DNA from: Salipiger profundus
Lineage (GTDB): Bacteria; Pseudomonadota; Alphaproteobacteria; Rhodobacterales; Rhodobacteraceae
Direction of reading: 5' to 3'
NCBI RefSeq assembly: GCF_001969385.1
Contig: NZ_CP014796.1
Span: 1,753,501-1,817,500, forward strand
Length of the DNA: 64,000 nucleotides
Below, one piece after another: positions 26,178 to 35,153 of this stretch. A program made the translations under genes and the position numbers. The notes beneath the pieces were generated by a model. It was not told the DNA's origin. It was given only the letters and a program-made list of their open reading frames with translations, and made no database searches. Positions within the stretch are counted from its first letter, which is position 1, and each line of letters begins with the position of its first letter.

Positions 26178-27296
26178 ATGAAGAAGACCAAGGCACTGCT
26201 TCTCGCCTCGACGCTCTGCGCCGCGGCTCCAGTCGCGGCGGAAGAGATCACCGCTTCGATCTGGTTTCCGGAAACCCACCCCCTGACACGCGACGGATAC
26301 ATGGCGCTGAAGGACACCATCGAGGAAACCTCGGGCGGCGAGCTGACCATGCAGCTCTACACCGGGACCTCGCTGCTGCCGCCGGTGGCGCACCTGTCGG
26401 GGCTGACGGATGGCATCGTCCAGATGACCTATCACGCGGGCACCTACACGCCGTCGGACCTGCCCGAGGACAACACCATCGCGGCGCTGGCCATCGGACT
26501 GCCCGACAGCATGACCGCGGCGATGGCGGTCGCTGATTTCTACATCAACGACGAGCAGATGCAGGGCATGTTCGACCGTCTCGGCATCACCTTCCTCGGG
26601 TCCTATGCCTCGCCTCAGTACGTCATGATGTGCTCGTCCGAGATCACGACGCTGGACCAGGTCGAGGGCAAGAAGCTGCGGACCCCGTCGCCGGTTCACG
26701 CCGCATGGGCGGAGAGCGTCGGTGCGGTGCCGGTCAGCGTCCCGTCGTCCGAGATGTTCTCGGGGCTCGAGAAGGGCCAGCTCGACTGCGCCATCAACGC
26801 GGCCAACGACCTCAAGTCGCGGTCGCTCTGGGACGTGGCCAAGTATACGACCCTGCTGAACTTCGGGCCTTATTTCGCGGGTTGGATGTATGGCATGGAC
26901 CGCGGCGCATGGGGGGATCTCTCCGAGACAGGTCGCCAGACGCTGATCGACGCGATGCCGGCCAACATCGTCAACCTGACCGAGAGCTACATGGGCACCG
27001 TTGACGAGGCGCTGGCCGAGGCCCCGGATCACGGCGTGACCATCGACGAGCCCTCGGAAGAGCTGATCGCCAGCCTCGACGAGTTCAACGCGACCGAGGT
27101 CGACGGTCTTGCCGTCGAGACCGGTGAGCGGCTGGGGGCCGAAGACCCGGCGGGGCTCGCCGAGCGGTTCAAGGAAACATACGCCAAGTGGGAAGGCCTG
27201 ATGGCCGACGTCCCGGCCGACGATCTCGACGCGATCGCCGAGCTGCTCCGGACCGAGGTCTACGACAAGCTGGACGTGACGAACTACGGGCTCTGA
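26178..27296 (+). CDS. TRAP transporter periplasmic substrate-binding protein (DctP type)
   Basis: A 372-residue DctP-family protein with a cleavable signal peptide (MKKTKALLLASTLCAAAPVAAEE). The family core is seen in HPLTRDGYMALKDTIEE, a YHAGTYTP segment, LDQVEGKKLRTPSP and the substrate-site region GLEKGQLDCAINAAND. The ligand is unknown; DctP relatives bind carboxylates, including amino-acid derivatives. A GGGAGA ribosome-binding site precedes the ATG. The dctQ and dctM genes follow directly. Confidence 0.93.
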   Translation: MKKTKALLLASTLCAAAPVAAEEITASIWFPETHPLTRDGYMALKDTIEETSGGELTMQLYTGTSLLPPVAHLSGLTDGIVQMTYHAGTYTPSDLPEDNTIAALAIGLPDSMTAAMAVADFYINDEQMQGMFDRLGITFLGSYASPQYVMMCSSEITTLDQVEGKKLRTPSPVHAAWAESVGAVPVSVPSSEMFSGLEKGQLDCAINAANDLKSRSLWDVAKYTTLLNFGPYFAGWMYGMDRGAWGDLSETGRQTLIDAMPANIVNLTESYMGTVDEALAEAPDHGVTIDEPSEELIASLDEFNATEVDGLAVETGERLGAEDPAGLAERFKETYAKWEGLMADVPADDLDAIAELLRTEVYDKLDVTNYGL

Positions 27297-27318
27297 TCCG
27301 ACAACCAAGGAGGCGACG

Positions 27319-27849
27319 ATGATGGCAGGGATCGACAGGGGACTCTTGTGGCTCTCCCGCGTGCTCATTCTGATTGCGGGGGCAGGGCTGGCACTGATGA
27401 TGATCCAGACCGTGGCCGACGTCGTCGCCGACAACTTCTGGAACCATCCGATACCGGGAAACCTCGAGGTGATCTCGGTCTATCACATGGTTCTGGTGGT
27501 GTTCATGCCGCTCGCGTTCGTCGAGTGGCAGCATGAGAACATCCAGGTGGACCTGCTCTGGCGGATCATGCCGGGCTGGTTGCAGCGCGCGGTGCTGGTG
27601 CTGGGCTACGCGGTGAGCTCGGCCTTCTTCGCGATCCTCGTGTGGCGGACGTGGTTCGACGCCATGAATGCATTCGCGAAGAACGAGATGATGATGGGCA
27701 ACGTCTACGTGCTGATCTGGCCCGCGAAATTCGTGCTGCCCATCGGCTTCGCCGGGATCTGCCTGATCTCGTTGCGACACGCCGTTCACGCGGCGATCGA
27801 CCCGGCGTTTTCGCCAGAGCCGGCGGACCCCGCCGAAGGCCATATCTGA
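27319..27849 (+). CDS. TRAP transporter small membrane subunit (DctQ type)
   Basis: A 176-residue DctQ-family protein with four transmembrane segments and the conserved ENIQVDLLWRIMP loop. It joins the large channel subunit to the binding protein. An AAGGAGG ribosome-binding site precedes the ATG, 22 bases after the binding-protein stop. The C-terminus is polar and proline-rich. Confidence 0.9.
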   Translation: MMAGIDRGLLWLSRVLILIAGAGLALMMIQTVADVVADNFWNHPIPGNLEVISVYHMVLVVFMPLAFVEWQHENIQVDLLWRIMPGWLQRAVLVLGYAVSSAFFAILVWRTWFDAMNAFAKNEMMMGNVYVLIWPAKFVLPIGFAGICLISLRHAVHAAIDPAFSPEPADPAEGHI

Positions 27850-27865
27850 GACGGGAGCCGGAAAA

Positions 27866-29173
27866 TTGGAAAACGTCACCATCGGATTCATCGGCCTCGG
27901 GGCCGGCATCCTGCTGCTGTTGCTCAGAGTGCAGATCGGCGTCGCGCTGGGCCTCGTGAGCTTCATCGGCATCGCGGTGCTGCTCAACATGCGCGCCGCC
28001 TGGGGGATCATCACCGCGATCCCGTTCAACTTCGTGGGCGACTGGAATCTGACCGCCATCCCGATGTTCCTGCTGATGGGGTTCATCGCTTCCGAGGCGG
28101 GGCTCTCGTCGGGACTGTTCCGCACCATGCGCATGCTGCTGAGCTGGCTTCCCGGCGGGCTCGCCGTGGCCAGCGTGGGGGCGAGCGCGGTGCTCGCGGC
28201 GGCTTCGGGTTCGTCGGTGGCGACCTCCTCGGCCTTCGCCCGCATCGCCACGCCGGAGATGCTGCGCTACCGCTACGATCCGGGGCTTGCCACCGGCGTG
28301 ATCGCGGCGGCGGGCACCCTGGGCTCGCTCATCCCGCCGTCGATCCTGATGGTGCTCTACGGATACCTCGCGGAGGTCTCGGTGGCGAAGCTTTTCGCCG
28401 CGGGGGTCATGCCGGGAATCCTGACCGCACTGGTCTTCACGACGATGATCGTGCTGCGGGTGATCCGCAAACCGTCCCTTGCGCCCAAGGTAGAGACCTC
28501 TTTTACGCGGGCGGAACTGCTGGACGCGATCAAGGAGACCTGGGCGCTGCCGGTGATCATCCTCGGCGTTCTGGCCGGGATCTTCCTTGCGGTCTTCACC
28601 CCCACCGAGGCCGGCGCCGTGGGGGCCGCGCTTGCCATCGTGGTCGCGGCGCTGAAGCGGAGCCTGACGTGGGCGGTTCTGGCGCGGGGCTTCCGCCAGA
28701 CGCTCGTCAGCACGGCGAGCATCTTCATGGTGGTGATCGGGACCTCGCTTCTGGGGCGCTTCATGGCGCTGTCGGGGGTGCCGGGCTTCGTCGCGGATGC
28801 CTTCATCGCGTGGGGGAGTTCGCCGCTGATGGTGATCCTCGCGGTGTCGCTGCTCTACCTGCTGCTCGGCTGTTTCCTCGACAGCATCGGGATTCTGCTG
28901 CTGACCATGCCGATCATCCTGCCGATGGCGCACGAGGCGGGGCTGGACCTGATCTGGTTCGGAATCATCCTCGTGAAGCTTCTTGAGGTCGGGCTGCTGA
29001 CCCCGCCCGTCGGGCTGAACGTCTACATCATCAAGGGCGCTCTGGGCGACCGGGTCTCGCTGACGACGATCTTCCGGGGCGTGGGCTGGTTTGTGGCGGT
29101 CGATCTGCTGGTGCTTCTGGCGCTGGTGTTCCTGCCGGGAATCACTCTCTGGCTGCCGGGGATGATGGAGTAG
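27866..29173 (+). CDS. TRAP transporter large permease subunit (DctM type)
   Basis: A 435-residue DctM-family channel with about 12 hydrophobic segments. Family markers are AAASGSSVATSSAFARIATPEM, which holds the sodium/substrate region, and the late LTPPVGLNVYIIKG. The translation start is a TTG at 27866 (MENVTIGFIG) preceded by a weak GGGAG; no ATG gives a full first helix. It completes the TRAP unit of the island. Confidence 0.93.
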   Translation: MENVTIGFIGLGAGILLLLLRVQIGVALGLVSFIGIAVLLNMRAAWGIITAIPFNFVGDWNLTAIPMFLLMGFIASEAGLSSGLFRTMRMLLSWLPGGLAVASVGASAVLAAASGSSVATSSAFARIATPEMLRYRYDPGLATGVIAAAGTLGSLIPPSILMVLYGYLAEVSVAKLFAAGVMPGILTALVFTTMIVLRVIRKPSLAPKVETSFTRAELLDAIKETWALPVIILGVLAGIFLAVFTPTEAGAVGAALAIVVAALKRSLTWAVLARGFRQTLVSTASIFMVVIGTSLLGRFMALSGVPGFVADAFIAWGSSPLMVILAVSLLYLLLGCFLDSIGILLLTMPIILPMAHEAGLDLIWFGIILVKLLEVGLLTPPVGLNVYIIKGALGDRVSLTTIFRGVGWFVAVDLLVLLALVFLPGITLWLPGMME

Positions 29174-29489
29174 GCGCGGGCCCTCTCGCCAGGTTTTCCG
29201 GCCGTCCGGATCACGAGGAACTGGCGCCTTCGATCACCGATCCTCTGCGCCGTATACGGCGTGGCCGGGCCTTGCTCGTGACGTCTTGCGGGCGGGCTTC
29301 CCCGTGCCTCTCTTGGATGTCTTGGGGTATGGTTCAACTATCTGACTTCAATATACAATAACCTCCAATCGCAGCGTTCCGAGCGCAGCGGTCCGGGGCG
29401 TATCGCCAGAGCGGATGGTTCGCCCTCGTCGACCGGCTCGCCGCGGCCTCACGAAACACGGCGCTTGCTTTGTCCGCAGACCGGGCGTA
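29174..29489. other. Intergenic stretch before the serC leader
   Basis: About 316 bases with no convincing gene. It includes a 12-base palindrome GCCGTATACGGC (about 29249-29260) and an AT-richer patch near 29330-29365 that could contain the serC promoter, although no clear -35/-10 pair was found. No strong terminator follows the TRAP permease gene. Confidence 0.45.
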
Positions 29490-29550
29490 TGTCCGGCGGC
29501 GGGACACCCCTCCCCAACGAGGGGCATCTATCTGGAAGGTTAGGCAGATA
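29490..29550 (+). ncRNA. Structured serC leader (serC RNA motif candidate)
   Basis: Three consecutive hairpins end at the serC start codon: TGTCC/GGACA (29490-29494 with 29502-29506), CCCCT/AGGGG (29507-29511 with 29520-29524) and a perfect six-pair TATCTG/CAGATA (29529-29534 with 29545-29550). The ten-base loop of the last holds the GAAGG ribosome-binding site, and its final pair includes the A of the ATG. A conserved alphaproteobacterial leader called the serC motif is known directly upstream of serC-serA operons. Position and form fit it; I could not align it to the Rfam model. Confidence 0.65.
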
Positions 29551-30704
29551 TGGCTACCAAGCACCCGGCAACGCGGCCGGCCAACCCGCGTTTTTCTTCC
29601 GGCCCCTGTGCCAAGATCCCCCATTTCGAACTCGAGATGCTCGCCGATGCTCCGCTCGGCCGCTCGCACCGTGCCAAGGTCGGCAAGGACAAGCTGAAGG
29701 CGGCCATCGAGGGCACGCGCGAGGTTCTCGGGATTCCCGCTGACTACAAGATCGGCATCGTGCCCGCGTCGGACACCGGCGCCGTGGAAATGGCGATGTG
29801 GTCCATGCTCGGCGCCCGCAAGGCGACCATGGTGGCCTGGGAAAGCTTCGGCTCCGGCTGGGTGACCGACGTGGTCAAGCAGCTCAAGATCGACGCCGAG
29901 GTGAAGACCGCCGACTATGGCGAGATCGTCGACTTCGCCGAGATCGACTTCGACACCGACGTCGTCTTCACCTGGAACGGCACCACCTCGGGTGTGCGCG
30001 TGCCGAACGGCGACAAGATCCCCGCCGACCGCGAGGGCCTGACGATCTGCGACGCGACCAGCGCCGCCTTCGCGCAGGACCTGCCGTGGGACAAGCTCGA
30101 CGTGACCACCTTCTCCTGGCAGAAGGTGATGGGCGGCGAAGCGGCCCACGGGATGCTGATCCTGTCGCCCCGCGCCGTCGAGCGCCTGGAAAGCTACACC
30201 CCGGCGTGGCCGCTGCCGAAGATCTTCCGCCTGACCAAGGGCGGCAAGCTGATCGACGGCATCTTCACCGGCGCCACGATCAACACGCCTTCGATGCTGG
30301 CGGTCGAGGACTACCTCGTCGCGCTCGACTGGGCCCGCAAGATCGGCGGCCTGCCCGAGCTGATGAAGCGTGCCGACACCAACGCCAAGGTGCTGTGGGA
30401 CTTCTGCGACCGCAACGACTGGCTTGCGAACCTCGCCGAGGATCCGGCCACCCGGTCGAACACCAGCGTCTGCCTGAAGTTCACCGACGACCGCATCCAG
30501 GATGGCGGCGCCTTTGCCAAGGCCGTCGCCAAGAAGCTGGAAGACTACAACGCGGCCTATGACGTGGGCGCCTACCGCGACGCCCCGGCGGGCCTGCGGG
30601 TCTGGTGCGGCGCGACGGTCGAAAGCGCGGACGTCGAGGCGCTGACCCTCTGGCTCAAGTGGGCCTTCGAGACCGTGCTCGAAGAGCAGGCCGCGACCGC
30701 GTGA
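29550..30704 (+). CDS. serC: Phosphoserine aminotransferase SerC
   Basis: A 384-residue class V aminotransferase that converts 3-phosphohydroxypyruvate to phosphoserine with glutamate as donor. The N-terminus ([15 protein letters not shown]) and the PLP-lysine region [16 protein letters not shown] are typical of the long alphaproteobacterial SerC type. The start codon lies at the foot of the leader hairpin. serA follows after a 106-base spacer with a strong hairpin. The two genes supply the first two steps of serine synthesis; serB is not here. Confidence 0.96.
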   Translation: MATKHPATRPANPRFSSGPCAKIPHFELEMLADAPLGRSHRAKVGKDKLKAAIEGTREVLGIPADYKIGIVPASDTGAVEMAMWSMLGARKATMVAWESFGSGWVTDVVKQLKIDAEVKTADYGEIVDFAEIDFDTDVVFTWNGTTSGVRVPNGDKIPADREGLTICDATSAAFAQDLPWDKLDVTTFSWQKVMGGEAAHGMLILSPRAVERLESYTPAWPLPKIFRLTKGGKLIDGIFTGATINTPSMLAVEDYLVALDWARKIGGLPELMKRADTNAKVLWDFCDRNDWLANLAEDPATRSNTSVCLKFTDDRIQDGGAFAKAVAKKLEDYNAAYDVGAYRDAPAGLRVWCGATVESADVEALTLWLKWAFETVLEEQAATA

Positions 30705-30711
30705 GCGTGAC

Positions 30712-30732
30712 GGGTGGGCGGATCGCCCACCC
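30712..30732. repeat. Perfect hairpin in the serC-serA spacer
   Basis: A nine-pair perfect stem (GGGTGGGCG with CGCCCACCC) around a three-base GAT loop, not followed by a T run. Similar GGTGGGC hairpins are, to my knowledge, dispersed intergenic repeats in Rhodobacterales, but only one copy was noticed here. It may stabilise serC mRNA or adjust the serC:serA ratio. A second, weaker stem (CGGGCA/TGCCCG, about 30757-30774) follows. Confidence 0.6.
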
Positions 30733-30810
30733 TACCCATCCGAACAACGCATGAGAAAGGCGGGCAGGTTTGCCCGTCATCCCTCCCCGTATATCCAAAG
30801 GACCAAGCAC

Positions 30811-32406
30811 ATGGCTCCCAAAGTTCTCGTTTCCGACAAGCTTTCCGAAACCGCCGTCCAGATCTTCCGCGATCGCGGCATCGAGGTCGACTTCATGCCC
30901 GAAGTGGGCAAGGACAAGGAGAAGCTCGCCGAGATCATCGGTGACTACGACGGCCTCGCCATCCGCTCGGCGACCAAGGTGACGCCGACCATCCTCGAGA
31001 AGGCCACCAAGCTGAAGGTCGTCGGCCGGGCCGGCATCGGCACCGACAACGTCGACAAGGATGCCGCCTCGAAGCACGGCGTGATCGTGATGAACACGCC
31101 CTTCGGCAACATGATCACCACCGCCGAGCACGCCATTGCGCTGATGTTCTCCGTGGCCCGCCAGATCCCCGCCGCCGACGCCTCGACGCAGGCCGGCAAG
31201 TGGGAGAAGTCGAAGTTCATGGGCACCGAGCTGACCGCCAAGACGCTTGGCGTGATCGGCGCCGGCAACATCGGCGGCATCGTCTGCGACCGTGCGCGCG
31301 GCCTGAAGATGAAGGTCGTGGCCTATGATCCCTTCCTGTCGGAAGAGCACGCGGCCAAGATGGGCGTCGAGAAGGTCGAGCTCGACGAGCTGCTGGGCCG
31401 TGCCGACTTCATCACGCTGCACGTGCCGCTGACCGACAGCACCCGCAACATCCTGTCCAGGGAGAACCTCGCCAAGACCAAGAAGGGCGTGCGGATCATC
31501 AACTGCGCGCGCGGCGGTCTCGTGGACGAGGAAGCGCTGGCCGAGCTCATCAAGTCGGGCCACGTGGCCGGCGCCGCCTTCGACGTGTTCAAGGAAGAGC
31601 CCGCGACCGAGAACCCGCTCTTCGGTCTGCCGAACGTGGTCTGCACGCCGCACCTCGGCGCGTCGACCACCGAGGCGCAGGAGAACGTGGCCCTTCAGGT
31701 CGCCGAGCAGATGTCGGACTACCTGCTGACCGGCGCGGTGACCAACGCGCTCAACATGCCGTCGGTGACCGCCGAGGAAGCCAAGGTCATGGGCCCGTGG
31801 ATCAAGGTTGCCGGTCACCTCGGCGGCTTCATCGGCCAGATGACCGACGAGCCGATCAACGCCATCAACATCCTGTATGACGGCGAAGCGGCGACCATGA
31901 ACCTCGAGGCTCTGAACTGCGCGCTGATCGCGGGGATCATGAAGTCGATCAACCCCGAGGTGAACATGGTTTCGGCGCCGGTGATCGCGAAGGATCGCGG
32001 CATCCAGATCGCCACCACCAACCAGGCGCAGTCGGGCGTGTTCGAAGGTTACATCAAGGTGACCATCGCGACGCCGACGCGCGAGCGCTCCATCGCGGGC
32101 ACGGTGTTCAGCGACGGCAAGCCGCGCTTCATCCAGATCAAGGGCATCAACATCGATGCCGAGGTCGGCGAGCACATGCTCTACACCACCAACGAGGACA
32201 TCCCGGGCATCATCGGTATCCTCGGGACCATGCTGGGTGAGCACAAGGTGAACCTCGCGAACTTCACGCTCGGCCGCTCGACGCAGGGCGGCGAGGCCAT
32301 CGCCATCTCCTACCTCGACGAGCCGATGAAGGAGAGCGCGGTGAAGGCGCTGAAGGACACCGGCCTGTTCCGTCAGGTGAAGCCGCTGCACTTCGACGTG
32401 GCCTGA
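30811..32406 (+). CDS. serA: D-3-phosphoglycerate dehydrogenase SerA
   Basis: A 531-residue long-form SerA that oxidises 3-phosphoglycerate, the entry step of serine synthesis. It has the NAD-binding domain (VIGAGNIGGIVCDRARG), the catalytic region NCARGGLVDEEAL and the active-site His in VVCTPHLGAST. An allosteric substrate-binding insert and a C-terminal ACT domain (NEDIPGIIGILGTMLGEHKVNLANF) follow, so feedback control by serine is possible. The ATG at 30811 has AAAGGA upstream; an in-frame ATG at 30751 would add an unrelated leader. Confidence 0.97.
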   Translation: MAPKVLVSDKLSETAVQIFRDRGIEVDFMPEVGKDKEKLAEIIGDYDGLAIRSATKVTPTILEKATKLKVVGRAGIGTDNVDKDAASKHGVIVMNTPFGNMITTAEHAIALMFSVARQIPAADASTQAGKWEKSKFMGTELTAKTLGVIGAGNIGGIVCDRARGLKMKVVAYDPFLSEEHAAKMGVEKVELDELLGRADFITLHVPLTDSTRNILSRENLAKTKKGVRIINCARGGLVDEEALAELIKSGHVAGAAFDVFKEEPATENPLFGLPNVVCTPHLGASTTEAQENVALQVAEQMSDYLLTGAVTNALNMPSVTAEEAKVMGPWIKVAGHLGGFIGQMTDEPINAINILYDGEAATMNLEALNCALIAGIMKSINPEVNMVSAPVIAKDRGIQIATTNQAQSGVFEGYIKVTIATPTRERSIAGTVFSDGKPRFIQIKGINIDAEVGEHMLYTTNEDIPGIIGILGTMLGEHKVNLANFTLGRSTQGGEAIAISYLDEPMKESAVKALKDTGLFRQVKPLHFDVA

Positions 32407-32431
32407 GCCACCGTTTGAGGAAAGATCGGAA

Positions 32432-32458
32432 AGGGCGCCCCGCGTGGGCGCCCTTTTT
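32432..32458 (+). terminator. Rho-independent terminator after serA
   Basis: A perfect nine-pair stem (AGGGCGCCC at 32432-32440 with GGGCGCCCT at 32446-32454), a five-base loop and a five-T run. It ends the serC-serA unit 26 bases after the serA stop. Confidence 0.9.
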
Positions 32459-32580
32459 CGTTGCCGCTCGCCGGAGGTGTGCCCCGGGCAATCCGCCATG
32501 CGGCCTGACATTTTCCACCGGCTCCCCTTGTTCCGCAGTGCGGCAAGGTCAACTAAGGGTGGCAGGAAAGGACATTGATC

Positions 32581-33300
32581 ATGCAACCGATTTTCGCCGT
32601 GGGGGATATCCACGGGCAGCTCGACGAGCTGCACAAGGCACTCGACCACATCGCCAGGGATCCGGACGCCGAGGCGCCCGTCGTCTTCACCGGTGACTTC
32701 GTGGACCGTGGCCCGCAGAGCCGCGAGGTGATCGAGCTGCTCATGCAGGGGCAGGCAGAGGGCAAGCCCTGGACCTGCCTGATGGGCAACCACGACCGTT
32801 ACCTGCTGCGCTATCTCGAGGACCCGAGCTACCAGGACCCACTGACCAGCCGGCCGCTCTACTACACCGACCCGCCGATCGGGGGCGACCAGACGCTCGC
32901 GTCCTACGGCGTGGACACCGATCCGCGCCGCTGGCCCGAGGACATCCACGCCGAGGCGCTCAAGGCGGTGCCACAGGCGCACCGGGACTGGATCGCCGGG
33001 CTGCCGCGCCTCCACGAGACCGACGCGCACATCTTCGTCCACGCCGGGCTGCGCCCCGGGGTGCCGCTCGACGAGCAGGTCGAGGACGATCTCGTCTGGA
33101 TCCGCGAGCCTTTCCTGAGCGACGAGCGGGACTACGGCCGGCTGGTGGTCCACGGTCACACCGCGCTGCAGACGCCGCAGCTCTACCCGAACCGTATGAA
33201 CCTCGACGGCGGCGCGGGCTACGGGCGGCCGCTGGTTCCGGTGCTGCTATTGGGCCGCGACGCGTTCGCGCTCGGACCCTTCGGCCGCGCCGGGCTTTAG
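32581..33300 (+). CDS. Metallophosphoesterase (serine/threonine protein phosphatase-like)
   Basis: A 239-residue calcineurin-like phosphoesterase. The dinuclear metal motifs are complete: GDIHG (8-12), GDFVDRG (38-44) and GNHD (69-72), followed by HAG and VHGHT. Small bacterial members act as PPP-type protein phosphatases or as Ap4A-type hydrolases; the substrate is not clear. I start at the ATG 32581, spaced well from AGGAAAGGA, rather than at a TTG two codons earlier. Its 3' end overlaps the convergent SulP gene by 54 bases. Confidence 0.9.
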   Translation: MQPIFAVGDIHGQLDELHKALDHIARDPDAEAPVVFTGDFVDRGPQSREVIELLMQGQAEGKPWTCLMGNHDRYLLRYLEDPSYQDPLTSRPLYYTDPPIGGDQTLASYGVDTDPRRWPEDIHAEALKAVPQAHRDWIAGLPRLHETDAHIFVHAGLRPGVPLDEQVEDDLVWIREPFLSDERDYGRLVVHGHTALQTPQLYPNRMNLDGGAGYGRPLVPVLLLGRDAFALGPFGRAGL

Positions 33301-35004
33301 GGCGCACCACGCGTCGTATTGCGACAGGAAGACCTCGCCCGAGAGATCCTGCAGGAAATGCGACCGCTTCAGGCGGTCCATCACCGGCCCCTTCACCTCG
33401 GTCAGGTGGAGGGTGATGTCCTGCTCGGCCAGCCGGCGGTTCAGCTCTTCGAGCGTTTCCAGCGCGCTCATGTCGACCTCGTTCACCGCCGGGAACATCA
33501 GCACGACGTGCTCGAGCCGTTCGCATTTCGCCACGCGCTCGAGCACGAGATCCTCGAGGAAGCGGGCGTTCACGAAGTAGAGGCTCTCGTCCACGCGCAG
33601 CGTCAGCACGCCGTCGAGCGTCTCCACGTCATGGCGGTTGATGTTGCGGAAATGGTGGGTGCCCGGTACCAGCCCGACCTCGGCCACATGCGGCTTCGAG
33701 GTCTTGTAGAGGTGCAGGAATATCGACAGCAGCACGCCCGCCGAGACGCCGATCTCGACGCCCACAAGCAGCGTCAGCACGATGGTCGCGGTGACGGCGG
33801 TGAAGTCGACCTTGGAGTAGACCCAGGTTTTCTTGAGGATCGAGAAATCCACGAGGCTGAGCACGGCGACGATGATCGTCGCGGCCAGCGTCGCCTTGGG
33901 CAGGAAGAACAGCAGCGGCGTCAGCACCAGCGTCGCGAGGCCGATGCCCACGGCGGTAAAGGCGCCCGCGGCCGGGGTCTCGGCGCCGGCGTCGAAGTTC
34001 ACCACCGAGCGCGAGAAGCCGCCCGTCACCGGGAAGCCGCCCGAGACCGCCGAGGCGACGTTCGAGGCGCCAAGGCCGATCAGTTCCTGGTCGGGGTCGA
34101 TGCGCTGGCGGCGCTTGGCAGCGAGTGTCTGTGCCACCGAGACCGACTCGACGAAGCCGATCACCGAGATCAGGATCGCCGGCAGCAGAAGCGTCTGCCA
34201 CATCGACAGGTCGAACGACGGCGCCGAGAGCGGCGGCAGGCCGGTCGGCACCTCGCCCACCAGCTTCACGCCGCGCTCGTCGAGCCCGAAGCCCCAGGCC
34301 AGCAGCGTGGTGACCACCACGGCGGCGACGGGGCCTGCCTTGGCAAGGACATCGGCGAGGCGCCGGTTCAGTCCGGCCTTGAGCAGCAGCGGCTTCAGCC
34401 CCTTGCGCACCCAGAACAGAAAGGCGGTGGCGCCGATGCCGATGACCAGCGTGATGAGGTTGGTCTCGCCGATGTGCTCGCCGATCGAGATCACCAGTTC
34501 GACCAGCGTGTGCCCGCCCGCATCGATGCCGAGGATGTGCTTGAGCTGCGACGCGGCGATCAGCACGCCCGAGGCGGTGATGAAGCCGGCGATCACCGGG
34601 TGCGACAGGAAGTTCGCGAGGAACCCCAGTTTCAGCACGCCCAGAAGCGCGAGGAACACGCCGGATATGAAGGCCAGCGTGACAGCCGCCAGCGCGATGT
34701 CCGCCGGCTCCGACAGGCCGAGTTGGCCGATCGCCGTCGCCGTCATCAGCGACACCACCGCCACCGGCCCCACCGCGAGCGCCCGCGAGGTGCCGAAGAG
34801 CGCATAGGCCACCAGCGGCAGGATCGACGCGTAGAGACCCATCTCGGCGGGCAGTCCCGCGAGCAGCGCATAGGCCAGCGACTGCGGGATCAGCATGATC
34901 GTCACGATCACCGCCGCGACGAGGTCCGAGGTCGCGGTATCCCGGTCGTAGGTGCGCGCCCAGGACAGGATCGGCAGGTAACGGGAGAGGCGGGGGAGGG
35001 GCAT
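33247..35004 (-). CDS. SulP-family anion transporter with STAS domain
   Basis: A 585-residue SLC26/SulP transporter. The membrane part (about residues 20-420) begins with the family motif VAAVIVTIMLIPQSLAYALLAGLP. The cytoplasmic STAS domain (about 440-560) contains MFPAVNEVDMSALETLEELN. SulP proteins carry sulfate, bicarbonate or other anions. Here the operator shared with the sulfide:quinone oxidoreductase gene points to a sulfur oxyanion. I start at the ATG 35004 (MPLPRLSRYLP); the in-frame ATG at 35079 lies within the operator and would make it part of the coding region. Confidence 0.92.
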   Translation of the reverse strand: MPLPRLSRYLPILSWARTYDRDTATSDLVAAVIVTIMLIPQSLAYALLAGLPAEMGLYASILPLVAYALFGTSRALAVGPVAVVSLMTATAIGQLGLSEPADIALAAVTLAFISGVFLALLGVLKLGFLANFLSHPVIAGFITASGVLIAASQLKHILGIDAGGHTLVELVISIGEHIGETNLITLVIGIGATAFLFWVRKGLKPLLLKAGLNRRLADVLAKAGPVAAVVVTTLLAWGFGLDERGVKLVGEVPTGLPPLSAPSFDLSMWQTLLLPAILISVIGFVESVSVAQTLAAKRRQRIDPDQELIGLGASNVASAVSGGFPVTGGFSRSVVNFDAGAETPAAGAFTAVGIGLATLVLTPLLFFLPKATLAATIIVAVLSLVDFSILKKTWVYSKVDFTAVTATIVLTLLVGVEIGVSAGVLLSIFLHLYKTSKPHVAEVGLVPGTHHFRNINRHDVETLDGVLTLRVDESLYFVNARFLEDLVLERVAKCERLEHVVLMFPAVNEVDMSALETLEELNRRLAEQDITLHLTEVKGPVMDRLKRSHFLQDLSGEVFLSQYDAWCALKPGAAEGSERERVAAQ

Positions 35005-35077
35005 GAGCAGCGTCCGGTCGTTTGGTGCGGGAAGGGCGGCGCGATCTGCGAGTCGCCCGTCGTTTCCCGCTAGATAC

Positions 35078-35093
35078 ATTCAATACATAGAAT
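35078..35093. promoter_or_regulatory. SqrR/BigR-type operator (ATTC-N8-GAAT) upstream of the SulP gene
   Basis: ATTCAATACATAGAAT, an inverted repeat with an eight-base spacer, lies 74 bases before the chosen SulP start. The ATTC-N8-GAAT form matches the site reported for SqrR/BigR persulfide-sensing ArsR-family repressors. A second copy precedes the SQR fusion gene. Confidence 0.65.
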
Positions 35094-35153
35094 TTGATAG
35101 GGGCGAAACAAGAAAGCTTTCGTGACGACGTCAGCCCGGAGCCGCGCAACGGA

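Noticed and set aside
30655..33159. Open frame of over 830 codons antisense to serA and the phosphatase
   Set aside because: It spans two genes and a terminator on the other strand and has no domain; composition is that of a shadow frame.
35005..35079. Longer SulP start at 35079
   Set aside because: It would place the ATTC-N8-GAAT operator across the start codon and add a 25-residue leader not typical for SulP proteins.
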